Source: Hofstenia miamia
Taxonomy: Eukaryota; Xenacoelomorpha; Acoela
DNA: 64,000 nucleotides
Reading direction: 5' to 3'
Assembly (NCBI GenBank): GCA_004352715.1
Contig: SCFE01000008.1
Location: forward strand, 1,652,502-1,716,501
The position numbers and the translations under genes were made by a program. Shown in pieces: positions 1 through 10,430 of this stretch (position 1 is its first letter; the number at the start of each line of letters is the position of its first letter). The notes beneath the pieces were generated by a model that did no database searches, was not told the origin of the DNA, and saw only the letters and a list, made by a program, of their open reading frames with translations.

Positions 1-200
1 AAAATATCTGGGCAGCATCGAAAGTTAACTAAAAATCTCTGGGCAGCAACAAAATTATTTAGAAAATATCTGGGCGGCATCGAAAGTTAACTAAGAATCG
101 CTTTGCAGAATAAAAATAATTTAAGAATCTCAGGGCAGCACATTGAAATTTAATTAAGAAAATCTGGGCGGCAAGAATATGATGTCAAAACGATTTTGAT
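1..200. repeat. ~30-bp minisatellite, CTGGGCAGCA motif
   Basis: About six imperfect tandem units of 30-33 bp start near 1, 31, 61, 93, 123 and 156. Each carries a variant of ATCTCTGGGCAGCA followed by an A/T-rich half. Units 1 and 3 share the same second half (ATCGAAAGTTAACT), which suggests a 60-bp higher-order unit. The window opens inside the array, so its full length is unknown. Isolated CTGGGCAG copies continue to about 238. Confidence 0.75.
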
Positions 201-224
201 GACGTCATTAGTTTCTGGGCAGCA

Positions 225-471
225 ATTCTCTGGGCAGGTTTTAAAGATTCCCTTTATGCGAAATTTCTTTGTTAATTGGATTAAAACTGTCTCTCTTTTG
301 TTTTTAGTAATGAATTACAGTTTGTAAAGTTATCGATCTATATCGATTATATTTTAAACTTTTCATGTATTTTATTGCATTTCTCATCATTTTTTACCCT
401 CTAATAGTGTTTGTTTTGTCTGCGTGCTCCGCGTGCATTTGCATGGCACTATTCTGCAAATTCGCCTCAAA
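225..471 (+). repeat. Duplicated 5' region, copy A
   Basis: This block recurs at 2884-3178. Both copies start with CTGGGCAGGTTTTAAAGAT, diverge in the middle, then share about 130 nearly identical bases: an ATCGAT-rich stretch, a pyrimidine-rich stretch, and a segment ending CACTATTCTGCA. Copy A leads directly into the P-like transposase exon at 472, so it may be the promoter/5' end of that element. That role is inferred only from position. Confidence 0.7.
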
Positions 472-1083
472 ATGGATATTCTCAGTGAGGTTTCTTCTAT
501 TTTGACTCCTGCAGGGTGGAATTATTCTGAAACAGATGAATACAAAATATTTTTCAAATTTGAACAAACATCAGTTACTCAAATTGTTGGCTCCGTCGCC
601 GTAGATTCTTTTGGAAAGGTTAAAATGTTCTTGCAGCAGTAAGTGATAATCATTTGGTAAATGTACTGCTTTTTTAAAAAATATTTGAAGATTTTACTCA
701 TTCCAGCAATCAGAGATTTATTATTTGTAATCCTGGAGATCCTTCGGCAAGTTTATAACTTTGGTACGACCCCTGTCACTTGTTGAAAAATATCAGAAAT
801 AACTTAATTAAAAGGCAAACTCTTATGTTTCCTGCATTTAACTTCAATTTAGATTGTTAGAATATGTCAATAAAAGATTCCGCGTTGTTTTCTTACAAAA
901 AATTGCATTCAATCTATGATCTTGAACATTCAAGATTATTGAAAAAGGCTCCATTTTTAAATTATTCTGTTCTTTACCACACGGAATAAATTATCAGTCA
1001 GTTTAGCTGTAAATTTCTTTGATATTTCCAACTCGACGGCACTTGTATCCTCTTTTCCTAACAATGAAGTTGCTTCTTTTTAC
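472..1083 (+). pseudogene. P-element/THAP9-like transposase fragment
   Basis: I read two exons. Exon 1 (472-638) begins ATGGATATTCTC and ends at a consensus donor, GCA|GTAAGT. An acceptor (ATTCCAG) lies just before 704. Exon 2 encodes recognisable P/THAP9-type blocks: GDPSASL, stop, then WYDPCHLLKNIRNNLIKRQ, a following KKAPFLNYSVLYHT block and, after a frameshift, NKLSVSLAVNFFDIS. The DPxHLxKNIRNN motif is typical of the RNase-H-like catalytic core of P-family transposases, which cut and paste DNA in the nucleus. At least one stop and one frameshift break it. A LINE joins at about 1085 and removes the rest. No THAP domain lies immediately upstream; a THAP domain on the other strand at 3196-3519 may be from a second copy. 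Family assignment is by motif recognition only. Confidence 0.55.
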
Positions 1084-1084
1084 A

Positions 1085-1415
1085 GTGAAAATACTTAAAA
1101 TTAGTATAACACACCCCTTCTCAAAATTATTTGAAAAACTACTAGCCGCACAAATGTGCAACTTTATCAATGACAATCAAATTTTATCAAGTAATCAATT
1201 TGGATTTCGAGCTAAATTTAGCACATCTGATGCGATTTTATCAATCACAGACAAAATTAAACAAAACTTAAATCAAAATTTGTTTAAGGCGGTTGCTTTA
1301 CTTGATTTAAGCAAAGCATTTAATTCAATGAATTTCGATATTTTAGAAGAAAAATTAAGGTTAGAAGGTTTTAGTGTCAATGCAATAAATTTCATTATGA
1401 GTTTTTTAGAGAATC
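1085..1415 (+). pseudogene. CR1/L2-like LINE reverse transcriptase fragment
   Basis: The translation shows the fingers/palm start of a non-LTR reverse transcriptase: FSKLFEKLLAAQM, then SSNQFGFRAKFSTSDAIL, then the palm A motif ALLDLSKAFNS with the catalytic Asp intact. In the family the last residues are usually AFDS; here Asp is Asn. It is 5'-truncated, joined to the P-like fragment inside the conserved PIS block, and runs into an N gap, so the rest is unseen. It would have copied LINE RNA at a nicked target site. Confidence 0.85.
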
Positions 1416-2415
1416 NNNNNNNNNNNNNNNNNNNNNNNNNNNNNNNNNNNNNNNNNNNNNNNNNNNNNNNNNNNNNNNNNNNNNNNNNNNNNNNNNNNNN
1501 NNNNNNNNNNNNNNNNNNNNNNNNNNNNNNNNNNNNNNNNNNNNNNNNNNNNNNNNNNNNNNNNNNNNNNNNNNNNNNNNNNNNNNNNNNNNNNNNNNNN
1601 NNNNNNNNNNNNNNNNNNNNNNNNNNNNNNNNNNNNNNNNNNNNNNNNNNNNNNNNNNNNNNNNNNNNNNNNNNNNNNNNNNNNNNNNNNNNNNNNNNNN
1701 NNNNNNNNNNNNNNNNNNNNNNNNNNNNNNNNNNNNNNNNNNNNNNNNNNNNNNNNNNNNNNNNNNNNNNNNNNNNNNNNNNNNNNNNNNNNNNNNNNNN
1801 NNNNNNNNNNNNNNNNNNNNNNNNNNNNNNNNNNNNNNNNNNNNNNNNNNNNNNNNNNNNNNNNNNNNNNNNNNNNNNNNNNNNNNNNNNNNNNNNNNNN
1901 NNNNNNNNNNNNNNNNNNNNNNNNNNNNNNNNNNNNNNNNNNNNNNNNNNNNNNNNNNNNNNNNNNNNNNNNNNNNNNNNNNNNNNNNNNNNNNNNNNNN
2001 NNNNNNNNNNNNNNNNNNNNNNNNNNNNNNNNNNNNNNNNNNNNNNNNNNNNNNNNNNNNNNNNNNNNNNNNNNNNNNNNNNNNNNNNNNNNNNNNNNNN
2101 NNNNNNNNNNNNNNNNNNNNNNNNNNNNNNNNNNNNNNNNNNNNNNNNNNNNNNNNNNNNNNNNNNNNNNNNNNNNNNNNNNNNNNNNNNNNNNNNNNNN
2201 NNNNNNNNNNNNNNNNNNNNNNNNNNNNNNNNNNNNNNNNNNNNNNNNNNNNNNNNNNNNNNNNNNNNNNNNNNNNNNNNNNNNNNNNNNNNNNNNNNNN
2301 NNNNNNNNNNNNNNNNNNNNNNNNNNNNNNNNNNNNNNNNNNNNNNNNNNNNNNNNNNNNNNNNNNNNNNNNNNNNNNNNNNNNNNNNNNNNNNNNNNNN
2401 NNNNNNNNNNNNNNN
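1416..2415. other. Assembly gap, exactly 1000 N
   Basis: A run of exactly 1000 N, the conventional size for a gap of unknown length. It sits inside the LINE reverse transcriptase; the open frames across it are meaningless. Confidence 1.
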
Positions 2416-2883
2416 TATGTATACTGCAATAAAATCAATCTACATTCAAATTAAAACAATAGGAGAATTTAAATCCCTTCAACTGCCTTTAGCTTTATGT
2501 GATATCATTTCCCACACAATGGGGGAATGAGCTTACTTAAACTAAATGTTCGTGAAAGTATTTACTAAAAAATGTTCTATTATTCTATAAATGTTGATAA
2601 TTAAAAAGTGGTAATATCTGCTACATCGTTTAAAAGAAAAAAACACTGTTCAATGTGAAAAATTAATTCCAAAGTTAATTTGAGAAATGTTATTTTATGA
2701 AGAAACCTGTAACTTCACTCCAGCGTAAAAACTATGCTCGGCAATACTCAATTTCACCTAAATAACTAAAAAATTACTTGAATAATATACATTAAGCAGT
2801 TTACTATATCAAAAACGTTGTTTTTACGAGAATTGTAGTTTTGGATATTGGTACGTCATAATATTTTAATGACGTCATACAGG
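2416..2883. other. No gene seen
   Basis: AT-rich sequence with no coding motif. If the LINE continues out of the gap, its 3' end is not recognisable here. TGACGTCAT near 2871 matches the same word near 203, so the duplicated 5' block may begin slightly earlier than annotated. Confidence 0.6.
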
Positions 2884-3178
2884 ATCTGGGCAGGTTTTAA
2901 AGATACCGTCACATAAGATAAAGCTTTGATTTAAGCCGAAAGTCTATGGATTTCTTTAAATATTTTGTTATATGACTTCATAGTTTTATAAGCTATAATG
3001 CTTAAATATTTACCGCGTGCTATGAATTTGGTTAATTATGTAAAGTTATCGATCTATATCGATTATATTTTAAACTTTCCATGTATTTTATTGCATTTCT
3101 CATCATTTTAACCCTCTAATAGTGTTTATTTTGTCCGCGTGCATTCGCGTGGCACTATTCTGCACCGTCGCCCCATTT
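2884..3178 (+). repeat. Duplicated 5' region, copy B
   Basis: Second copy of the 225-471 block. It keeps the CTGGGCAGGTTTTAAAGAT start and the CACTATTCTGCA end, with a longer unrelated middle. It is not followed by the P-like exon; a THAP domain on the opposite strand begins 18 bases later. Confidence 0.7.
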
Positions 3179-3195
3179 TGACAAATTCCTTAAGC

Positions 3196-3519
3196 TCATC
3201 TTAAAATTCCATGCACTTTCGGAAAATGTCTTTCATGATTTCGAATTTCTTTTAAGGATTTCTCGAAATCAAAAATTGTTGGCACTGGAAATAATTCCCA
3301 TCGCAAACGTTTTCTGCTTTTTGGTGTGGTATGCATATATTTATTCTCGAAATGTCGACTGCATTTAAAAGAATTGGCAGTCAATTGATAGTTAACTCAT
3401 TTAATTGCATTGAACCATCTTTTTCTCAATTCACGCTGTTTTGGAAAGCTGAACTGACTAAAATATTTTGAATGGCGATAGCCCGTTGTGCAAAGTGGCA
3501 CGCAGCACTTCTTAACCAT
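3196..3519 (-). pseudogene. THAP zinc-finger domain with one stop codon
   Basis: Reading minus from ATG at 3519 gives a near-complete THAP domain (a C2CH DNA-binding finger) of 107 codons. MVKKCCVPLC supplies the CxxC-type pair, FSFPKQRELRKRW the conserved Pro and Trp, CSRHF the C..H pair, and LFPVPTIF the A-V-P-T-x-F box that closes the fold. One TGA (3397-3399) interrupts it after residue 40; otherwise the frame is clean to a natural stop. THAP domains recognise DNA in P-element, ISL2EU and Kolobok transposases and in host factors. No transposase core lies next to it on this strand before the gap, so the parent is unknown. Confidence 0.75.
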
Positions 3520-6439
3520 AGTCTTCTTTTTGCAACAATACGTAATATACAAACACGTACACTTTAGTGTTTAATTTACTATCCAATAGAAGTCAATGAA
3601 AACAACCTCACTCGAATTCTAATTTGGGTCGCTATGTGGTGCCTAAACAAGCGATAAATAGTTGTCAGTGAGCCTCCTTTCAATTTAGAATGCTGCCAAT
3701 GCCACGGCCGTATATATTCAGTGGGCCCTGCATGCATATATACATATATATGCATGTATATATATCTATATATATANNNNNNNNNNNNNNNNNNNNNNNN
3801 NNNNNNNNNNNNNNNNNNNNNNNNNNNNNNNNNNNNNNNNNNNNNNNNNNNNNNNNNNNNNNNNNNNNNNNNNNNNNNNNNNNNNNNNNNNNNNNNNNNN
3901 NNNNNNNNNNNNNNNNNNNNNNNNNNNNNNNNNNNNNNNNNNNNNNNNNNNNNNNNNNNNNNNNNNNNNNNNNNNNNNNNNNNNNNNNNNNNNNNNNNNN
4001 NNNNNNNNNNNNNNNNNNNNNNNNNNNNNNNNNNNNNNNNNNNNNNNNNNNNNNNNNNNNNNNNNNNNNNNNNNNNNNNNNNNNNNNNNNNNNNNNNNNN
4101 NNNNNNNNNNNNNNNNNNNNNNNNNNNNNNNNNNNNNNNNNNNNNNNNNNNNNNNNNNNNNNNNNNNNNNNNNNNNNNNNNNNNNNNNNNNNNNNNNNNN
4201 NNNNNNNNNNNNNNNNNNNNNNNNNNNNNNNNNNNNNNNNNNNNNNNNNNNNNNNNNNNNNNNNNNNNNNNNNNNNNNNNNNNNNNNNNNNNNNNNNNNN
4301 NNNNNNNNNNNNNNNNNNNNNNNNNNNNNNNNNNNNNNNNNNNNNNNNNNNNNNNNNNNNNNNNNNNNNNNNNNNNNNNNNNNNNNNNNNNNNNNNNNNN
4401 NNNNNNNNNNNNNNNNNNNNNNNNNNNNNNNNNNNNNNNNNNNNNNNNNNNNNNNNNNNNNNNNNNNNNNNNNNNNNNNGAATATATAATTTTTTCAATG
4501 GTTTTATTAGAGCTGTGACTCAAAGGCATTAACACAAAAATGCATTAAAAAATTTCGAAAGCCGTTCCAACAGGACCTGAAATTCGGCATTTGCACTATG
4601 GAATTTTAGGTTCGAATCAGCATATATACAAAGCTTAATTAAAATATTGAAAAGGCCGCCATATTTATGGCTTATAAAATATTGAGTTGTAATTAATCTC
4701 AAACGGAATTAATCCATGGCTTGCACTGTAATCCTTGAATATTGAAATCAATAAGTTTCGAACTACACACATATACTCATTTTTGGGGTAATGTGAACAA
4801 TGTCATTTTTTGAAAATGCGATAACTTGTTATTGAATTACACAAACACTACTATTAGCTAAAACATTCACAATTGAAAGAATGCACTCAGAAGGTTCAGA
4901 AATATTATCATTGACCATTTGTAACATTTCCATTACATTTATATGAAATCTAAACANNNNNNNNNNNNNNNNNNNNNNNNNNNNNNNNNNNNNNNNNNNN
5001 NNNNNNNNNNNNNNNNNNNNNNNNNNNNNNNNNNNNNNNNNNNNNNNNNNNNNNNNNNNNNNNNNNNNNNNNNNNNNNNNNNNNNNNNNNNNNNNNNNNN
5101 NNNNNNNNNNNNNNNNNNNNNNNNNNNNNNNNNNNNNNNNNNNNNNNNNNNNNNNNNNNNNNNNNNNNNNNNNNNNNNNNNNNNNNNNNNNNNNNNNNNN
5201 NNNNNNNNNNNNNNNNNNNNNNNNNNNNNNNNNNNNNNNNNNNNNNNNNNNNNNNNNNNNNNNNNNNNNNNNNNNNNNNNNNNNNNNNNNNNNNNNNNNN
5301 NNNNNNNNNNNNNNNNNNNNNNNNNNNNNNNNNNNNNNNNNNNNNNNNNNNNNNNNNNNNNNNNNNNNNNNNNNNNNNNNNNNNNNNNNNNNNNNNNNNN
5401 NNNNNNNNNNNNNNNNNNNNNNNNNNNNNNNNNNNNNNNNNNNNNNNNNNNNNNNNNNNNNNNNNNNNNNNNNNNNNNNNNNNNNNNNNNNNNNNNNNNN
5501 NNNNNNNNNNNNNNNNNNNNNNNNNNNNNNNNNNNNNNNNNNNNNNNNNNNNNNNNNNNNNNNNNNNNNNNNNNNNNNNNNNNNNNNNNNNNNNNNNNNN
5601 NNNNNNNNNNNNNNNNNNNNNNNNNNNNNNNNNNNNNNNNNNNNNNNNNNNNNNNNNNNNNNNNNNNNNNNNNNNNNNNNNNNNNNNNNNNNNNNNNNNN
5701 NNNNNNNNNNNNNNNNNNNNNNNNNNNNNNNNNNNNNNNNNNNNNNNNNNNNNNNNNNNNNNNNNNNNNNNNNNNNNNNNNNNNNNNNNNNNNNNNNNNN
5801 NNNNNNNNNNNNNNNNNNNNNNNNNNNNNNNNNNNNNNNNNNNNNNNNNNNNNNNNNNNNNNNNNNNNNNNNNNNNNNNNNNNNNNNNNNNNNNNNNNNN
5901 NNNNNNNNNNNNNNNNNNNNNNNNNNNNNNNNNNNNNNNNNNNNNNNNNNNNNNNNGTCTGCTACCTGTATAAAGAATTACAATATTTTTTTCTGACAGT
6001 AGCATTTTTTCGTTCCATCAGGATAATTATGTACACTTTTTTCACATGGATATGGATACATTTGAATACAACGCGCATACGCCTTTTCTCATTATTCTCT
6101 TACTAAACGGCTATGATATTTATTAAAAAACATAGATAATAAAAAGAATTAACAAATTATAATTATTGCAACAAATCAGAACCTTCTACGAACTAAAATT
6201 CTAATTCGTATTTTATGCAAAGGAGTTTGTTGATTGTTTCTGCCAAAATATGAGATCTGTCTTGTAGCAAATAGTAATGAAATGAAATGGAATATCTATG
6301 TTTAGAGTTGCTTTTTACAATTTAAAATACTGTTTACAACTCTAAATAGCGTCAAACAATAGAAATAATGGAACAGAACATATACAAAAAATAAACACAT
6401 ACAAAAATAATATTTACAAAAATATTTACAATTACTGTC
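3520..6439. other. Two gaps and unassigned AT-rich DNA
   Basis: N runs at 3777-4479 (703) and 4957-5956 (exactly 1000). The first is entered through an alternating (TA)/(TGCA) stretch at 3733-3776, a likely cause of the break. The sequence after the second gap begins with 17 bases that recur, inverted, at 27875-27891 beside another gap. I see no coding signal in the remaining 1.2 kb. Confidence 0.8.
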
Positions 6440-6459
6440 TTGGGCTATGGGAATTTAGG

Positions 6460-7075
6460 TTATATAGGGTCTATTGAATAATCCCTATTATAAAATTTAA
6501 AATCTCGCCATTTGTATTCAAGCCCTTCCTCCTTTGTATAAATGCAGAAGTATTTTTTAATTTTGTTTTTGAATACTCTTAACTCATTTAGTTGTTTTAT
6601 AGATTTAGGTAAATTATTCCATATATTTATTGATGTGTTGAGAAATGAATTTTTCATTATTTTCTTGTTATATGGAATAGGCCTAATTTTTAGGGTTCTA
6701 TGGTTATGTCTAAGCAATATTTTAGAGGATAGAAATTTGGATTTGTTGTATGGAAAAATATTATTAAATATTTTGAAGAAAGTAGTTAATATGTTTTTAT
6801 AAATAAGGCATTGTGGATTTAGAAAAGTTTTTGTTAATTTTTTAATTTCTGTATTTCTGTAATATTACTGATTAACTGCTATTTTTATAACCCATTTTAT
6901 TTGCACATTGAATTTATGCAAAAGTTCTTGATTTATGTCGGCATACAGTATGTTTCCATAATTAAATTGGCTTAATATTAATGTGTGAATTAATGGAATT
7001 TTTGCTGTGGTTGGATGCTGTTGTGATACATTGCTAAGAGCCTTATTTGAAATAGCCATTTTCTTAATAATACTA
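6460..7075 (-). pseudogene. LINE ORF2 C-terminal region
   Basis: Two blocks typical of the thumb and tail of CR1/L2 reverse transcriptases. The first is PLIHTLILSQFNYGNILYA (7059 downwards). The second is a final NTSINIWNNLPKSIKQ / FKNKIKKYF block ending at 6460. They are in different frames. The final block (family pattern ...WNxLPxxI...F+xxLK+YF) marks the end of ORF2, so the element's 3' UTR starts near 6460. Confidence 0.8.
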
Positions 7076-7348
7076 GTTATTTATTTTGTAAAATTACGTT
7101 GAGAATAAAAAATGATACCTAAATATTTAAAAGAATTAACTTATTCTGTGTATGCGTAATTAAATTTCAATGAATCATAAAACTATTACTTTGTAAGATG
7201 AATTTCTGGAAAATCTAAAGGTAGTGACATCATCTGAACACGAAAGAAACAGTGAATTCTGCAAAATTTAACAAATATTTTTTAATGGTTGCTTTATTTG
7301 TTAAGAATTTAAACTAAATTTAATATTTTTAGCTAACAATATTTAAAT

Positions 7349-7900
7349 TTAATTTTTAATGAAAATCCCCCATTTAAATTGTGAACTATTTGTGGAATTA
7401 TTGTTAGATTTATGTCTAATTAAGCAAAAATGAGTTTTAGTTGGGTTTATTTTTAGTATTTCTGAAGCAAAATATTGTGCAAGAAGAGTGCAATTTTCTT
7501 CGAGAACTTTTATAGCAATTTCAGGAGACTCATGTGAACTAAATTGCATAGTAACATTAGCATATTTTATAACATTACATGTGGTATGATTGCTCAAATC
7601 ATTTACATAGATGTTGAATCGTAACGGTCTCAAAATGTTCCTTGAGGAACAACATTTATAATAAAAATCCAGTCCATTTAGTTTAACTTTTTGTTTACGA
7701 TTATGGAGATAGCTGCTTATTAGGTCTGCACTTTTGTCTGAGAAGCCCAGAACTATTATTTTTTTAATTAATATGTAGTGGTCGATAGAGTCAAATGCCT
7801 TGGATAAATGTAGGCATGCAACTGCAGAACACTCATCAATATTTATGCTATTTCTCCAATTTAAAGCTGTACGCCAGCTTAGCATCAAAAGAACGGCGTT
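7349..7900 (-). pseudogene. LINE reverse transcriptase palm, catalytically dead
   Basis: The frame carries palm A as CLHLSKAFDSIDHYIL, then SSYLHNRKQKVKLNG, the FNIYVNDLS block and palm C as IKYANVTM. In active LINEs motif A is LDLSKAFD and motif C is YADDT. Here the first Asp is His and the YADD pair has become YANV, so all catalytic carboxylates I can locate are lost. The protein would have been part of the LINE spanning 6440-10430. Sequence upstream of about 7900 does not match the family and marks the junction with the inserted material. Confidence 0.85.
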
Positions 7901-8033
7901 AGAACGGCGTAGTGGGTAATTGAAGCAGTGACCGTTTATTGCCATTCGCATATATTTGCTTTTGATTTCAGATCTGTATTGACAAGGGACAAAAGTGTTA
8001 CAAGTTCTGTGTTCAAATACTTTGCTGTTATAT

Positions 8034-9060
8034 CAGGCCCGTAGCCACGGGGGGGTTAAGAGGGGTCGAACCCCTCTGGAATGTCAGGCAATCCTCCCAG
8101 ACAACAAAGCTAAAAGCAAAATCAGCATGTAAAAATAAAATTTGTTAATCAACTGTTGCAACATTGCTCGTAATAATGCAATTCTAAGGTTTATTTTGAC
8201 TATATTTTCAAAAAATTTCCGCGGGGCTTCTCCCTGCCTTTGGTCATTTACTTGATCACTATACTAGATGACCTCACAAGTTAGAAAACCCGCGTACGCC
8301 CATGGATGCAACAAAAATAAAATGCGTACAGACTTGGTAAAATTTTAGTTTATGTTATGAAGAGAGTCGAAATTCCCATCAACCCCTTCTAAATCCGCAT
8401 CGACCACCCTTAGATGATGATGTGTTATATATAAAAACGGAATTAAGGATGAGAACCCTTATTATTGCAAGCCATGCTTCGATAAAGTAGACAATATAAC
8501 TGATATCGCAAGGTTTTTTCGGTACAAAATTATCGTTTCAACAGGAAACCTACGAGGTCATTTATTGGATCATCATAAAATAAATTTGGAAGCAAGGACT
8601 GCTAAAAAGCCGGGATGTTCCATGAAGGACTTTTTTCAAGTTTCCTCAAAAAAGACGAAATTGGATGCAGGCAGGAATTGGAATACTAATTTTTATAGCT
8701 ATTAATTGAATAAGTTTTTAATTATTAAATTAATAAATTCAAATAAAAAATAAATTTTTTAATAAAGTTAATAAAGCTATTATTCCAATCTCAGATTGGC
8801 AAGAGATCTTGCTATGTGGTTTGCCAAAGACACCGTAGCCTTATATTCGGTAGAAAAGGCGGGTTTCGGTATTTTATGCAAAAACATCTCAATTATTCAG
8901 ACATCAAAGAGATCTTCTACTACACCAGCAAACTTCAAATATGCAGTTTTTATACATGAAAATTACAATATTTTGAAAATGCTTTGTAATTGTAATGTTT
9001 GTAAACAGAATTTATTTTTTCACACCGGCGTACAGCTCTGCTCCAATTTTCTGTAGCTGT
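8034..9060 (+). mobile_element. hAT element fragment inserted in the LINE
   Basis: Starts with CAGGCCCGTAGCCACGG followed by a G run, the type of terminus seen on the well-supported hAT MITEs at 12872 and 23573. It contains a BED finger (8424-8705) and a hAT transposase N-terminal block (about 8796-8960). It separates two halves of the LINE reverse transcriptase. A word similar to the inverted terminus occurs at 8289-8304, so 8034-8304 could be a separate MITE. I found no right terminus or 8-bp duplication, so the right end is approximate. Confidence 0.5.
8424..8705 (+). pseudogene. BED-type zinc finger of a hAT transposase
   Basis: A 93-codon open frame ending TAA at 8703. It contains YYCKPCF (CxxC pair) and, 29 residues on, NLRGHLLDHHKI (the H/H pair), the Cx2C...Hx(3-4)H arrangement of BED fingers, which bind DNA at the N-terminus of hAT transposases. 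No start codon is visible; an upstream in-frame TGA at about 8415 means it is truncated or an internal exon. A second block at 8796-8960 reads AKDTVALYSVEKAGFGIL, matching the hAT pattern in which A..I...P.S.VE..GF follows the BED region. The frame between the two is broken. Confidence 0.65.
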
Positions 9061-9070
9061 TAACAAGGCA

Positions 9071-9436
9071 TCATTTTTTGATAATATATTTACGAAAACT
9101 ATATTGATTTTGAGAGTACAGATTATGTTTACATAAATGTTCGTTAATTTGATTGAAAAGAAGTCTTTCAAAAATCTTACTAATTGGCCAAGTAACAGAG
9201 ATCGGTCTATAGTTCAAAAAATCTTTTAGGTAATCATTTTTAAATAATGGAGTAATATTTGCCAATTTTAATTGATCAGGAAAAGTCGAATGTCTAATGC
9301 ACGCGTTTATAATGTATGAAAGTGGCTCAGCTACTATATCTGGAGCAATTTTTAGAAACCAAGTTGAGATAATAAAGGTACCACTAGATTTGTATTTTAA
9401 AGATTGAATAGATTTGATAATTTCATGCTTAGTCAC
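9071..9436 (-). pseudogene. LINE reverse transcriptase N-terminal blocks
   Basis: Family blocks in one frame: LKYKSSGTF, FLKIAPDIVAEPLSYIIN, FPDQLKLANITPLFK, FLNYRPISV, ISKIFERLLFNQI and NQYSFRK. These are RT blocks 0 to 2 of CR1/L2/jockey-like elements, upstream of palm A. The frame then loses similarity at about 9085, where the inserted hAT material begins. Palm A resumes at 7900, on the other side of the insertion. Confidence 0.85.
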
Positions 9437-10139
9437 GAATCTAAAAGAGAAATGTGGGGCTATAAGTTGAACTTGAGTGATCTTAAAGGAGTATTTAATC
9501 CATCAAAATTGCGAAAGTTGCAAAATACTTCATTAAATATGTTACTCATGACCTTATTGTTAGTGATTACCTTTCTTTTATATTTTATTTTTTCATTTTT
9601 TATTTGTTTCCTATTTAATAAACTATTTATAAAGTCCCACCTACCTTTTTGAGAAGAGATGTTTTGATATTCAGAACGGCAATATTTGTTGTAGTAGGCT
9701 TTTCGTGTGTAAATATTTCACAAATTACTTACATTTTTATAAACATAATTTTTTGCAGTTTTAGAATTTTTGTATTCCTTCAATTTAGATTTCTTTTGTT
9801 CAATTAACTCTAAGCATTTTGTATCAAATTTTTAGACATATCAAATTTTTTCGCAGTAAAAATTTTCCTTTCGGAGCAGCAAATATTTAAATAGAATAAA
9901 AGAATTTTATGAAAGTTGCTAATCATTTCATTTAGTGTTTGTGAGGAGCAAATTCTACTCTAATTTTCGGTTTTTAAATTATTTATAAGTCTTAAGGCAT
10001 TTTCTTCTGATTTTCTCTCATTTTTATCCAAGATTTAGTTGGGTTGTTAATTTTTTGCATATTAGAATAAATAATTATAAGGTCAGAGTAGGGAAATTCA
10101 GAACAAATGTATTTATATAAAAATTTATTTTCTGAAAAA

Positions 10140-10340
10140 ATAATCAATCAAGGTTTGGCTATTTGCAGAAAATCTGGATGGAATGCATTGATTTATTAGT
10201 GAAATGTTGCAAGTTGAAAGGAAATTTTGTAGCTTAGATTTTTCAGTTATATTTAAAAAGTTCAAATTCCAGTCGCCCATTAACATTATATTTGTGTTAT
10301 GACTTAATGCTGTAATGATTTAATTTTCTATTTGTGCAAA
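10140..10340 (-). pseudogene. LINE APE endonuclease C-terminal fragment
   Basis: The minus translation gives GDWNLNFLNITEKSKLQNFL and then SRFSANSQTLIDYFF. These match the GDFN catalytic block and the S-x-L/I-D-x-I/F block at the C-terminal end of the apurinic-endonuclease-like domain of LINEs, which nicks target DNA to prime reverse transcription. The Asp and Asn of GDWN are present; a stop follows the second block. It belongs to the same LINE as 6460-9436. Confidence 0.7.
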
Positions 10341-10430
10341 GAATTTGTTCGAATGAGCTTTGTTTGAACAATTTGATATATTCAGAAACCTATGCCCGGT
10401 GAAAAAGAACCTACATGAATTGAGAATTAA

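Larger units (their letters stand above)
6440..10430 (-). mobile_element. CR1/L2-like LINE, 3-kb decayed copy with a hAT inside
   Basis: Reading on the minus strand from 10.4 to 6.4 kb gives, in order: the end of an APE-type endonuclease (10340-10140), a linker, the first RT blocks (9436-9071), an interruption of about 1.1 kb, the RT palm (7900-7349) and the C-terminal tail (7075-6460). This is the gene order of a CR1/L2-type ORF2. Stops, frameshifts and two lost catalytic residues make it non-functional. A shorter copy of its 3' part lies at 52835-53420. Confidence 0.85.

Noticed and set aside
1-200. CRISPR-like array
   Set aside because: Repeats of ~30 bp without unique spacers, in clearly eukaryotic DNA; it is a minisatellite.
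1019-2530. 503-codon open frame
   Set aside because: It joins a P-like tail, a LINE fragment and 1000 N; only 1085-1415 is real RT coding.
3579-4535. Long open frames across N runs at 3.7-4.5, 4.9-6.1, 15.1-16.3, 26.6-28.1 and 35.8-36.9 kb
   Set aside because: Ns read as open codons; the ends are (TA)n translated as Ile-Tyr repeats.
6542-6802. Hydrophobic 86-codon plus-strand frame that could be a membrane protein
   Set aside because: Antisense of the LINE C-terminal tail; hydrophobicity comes from AT-rich antisense codons.
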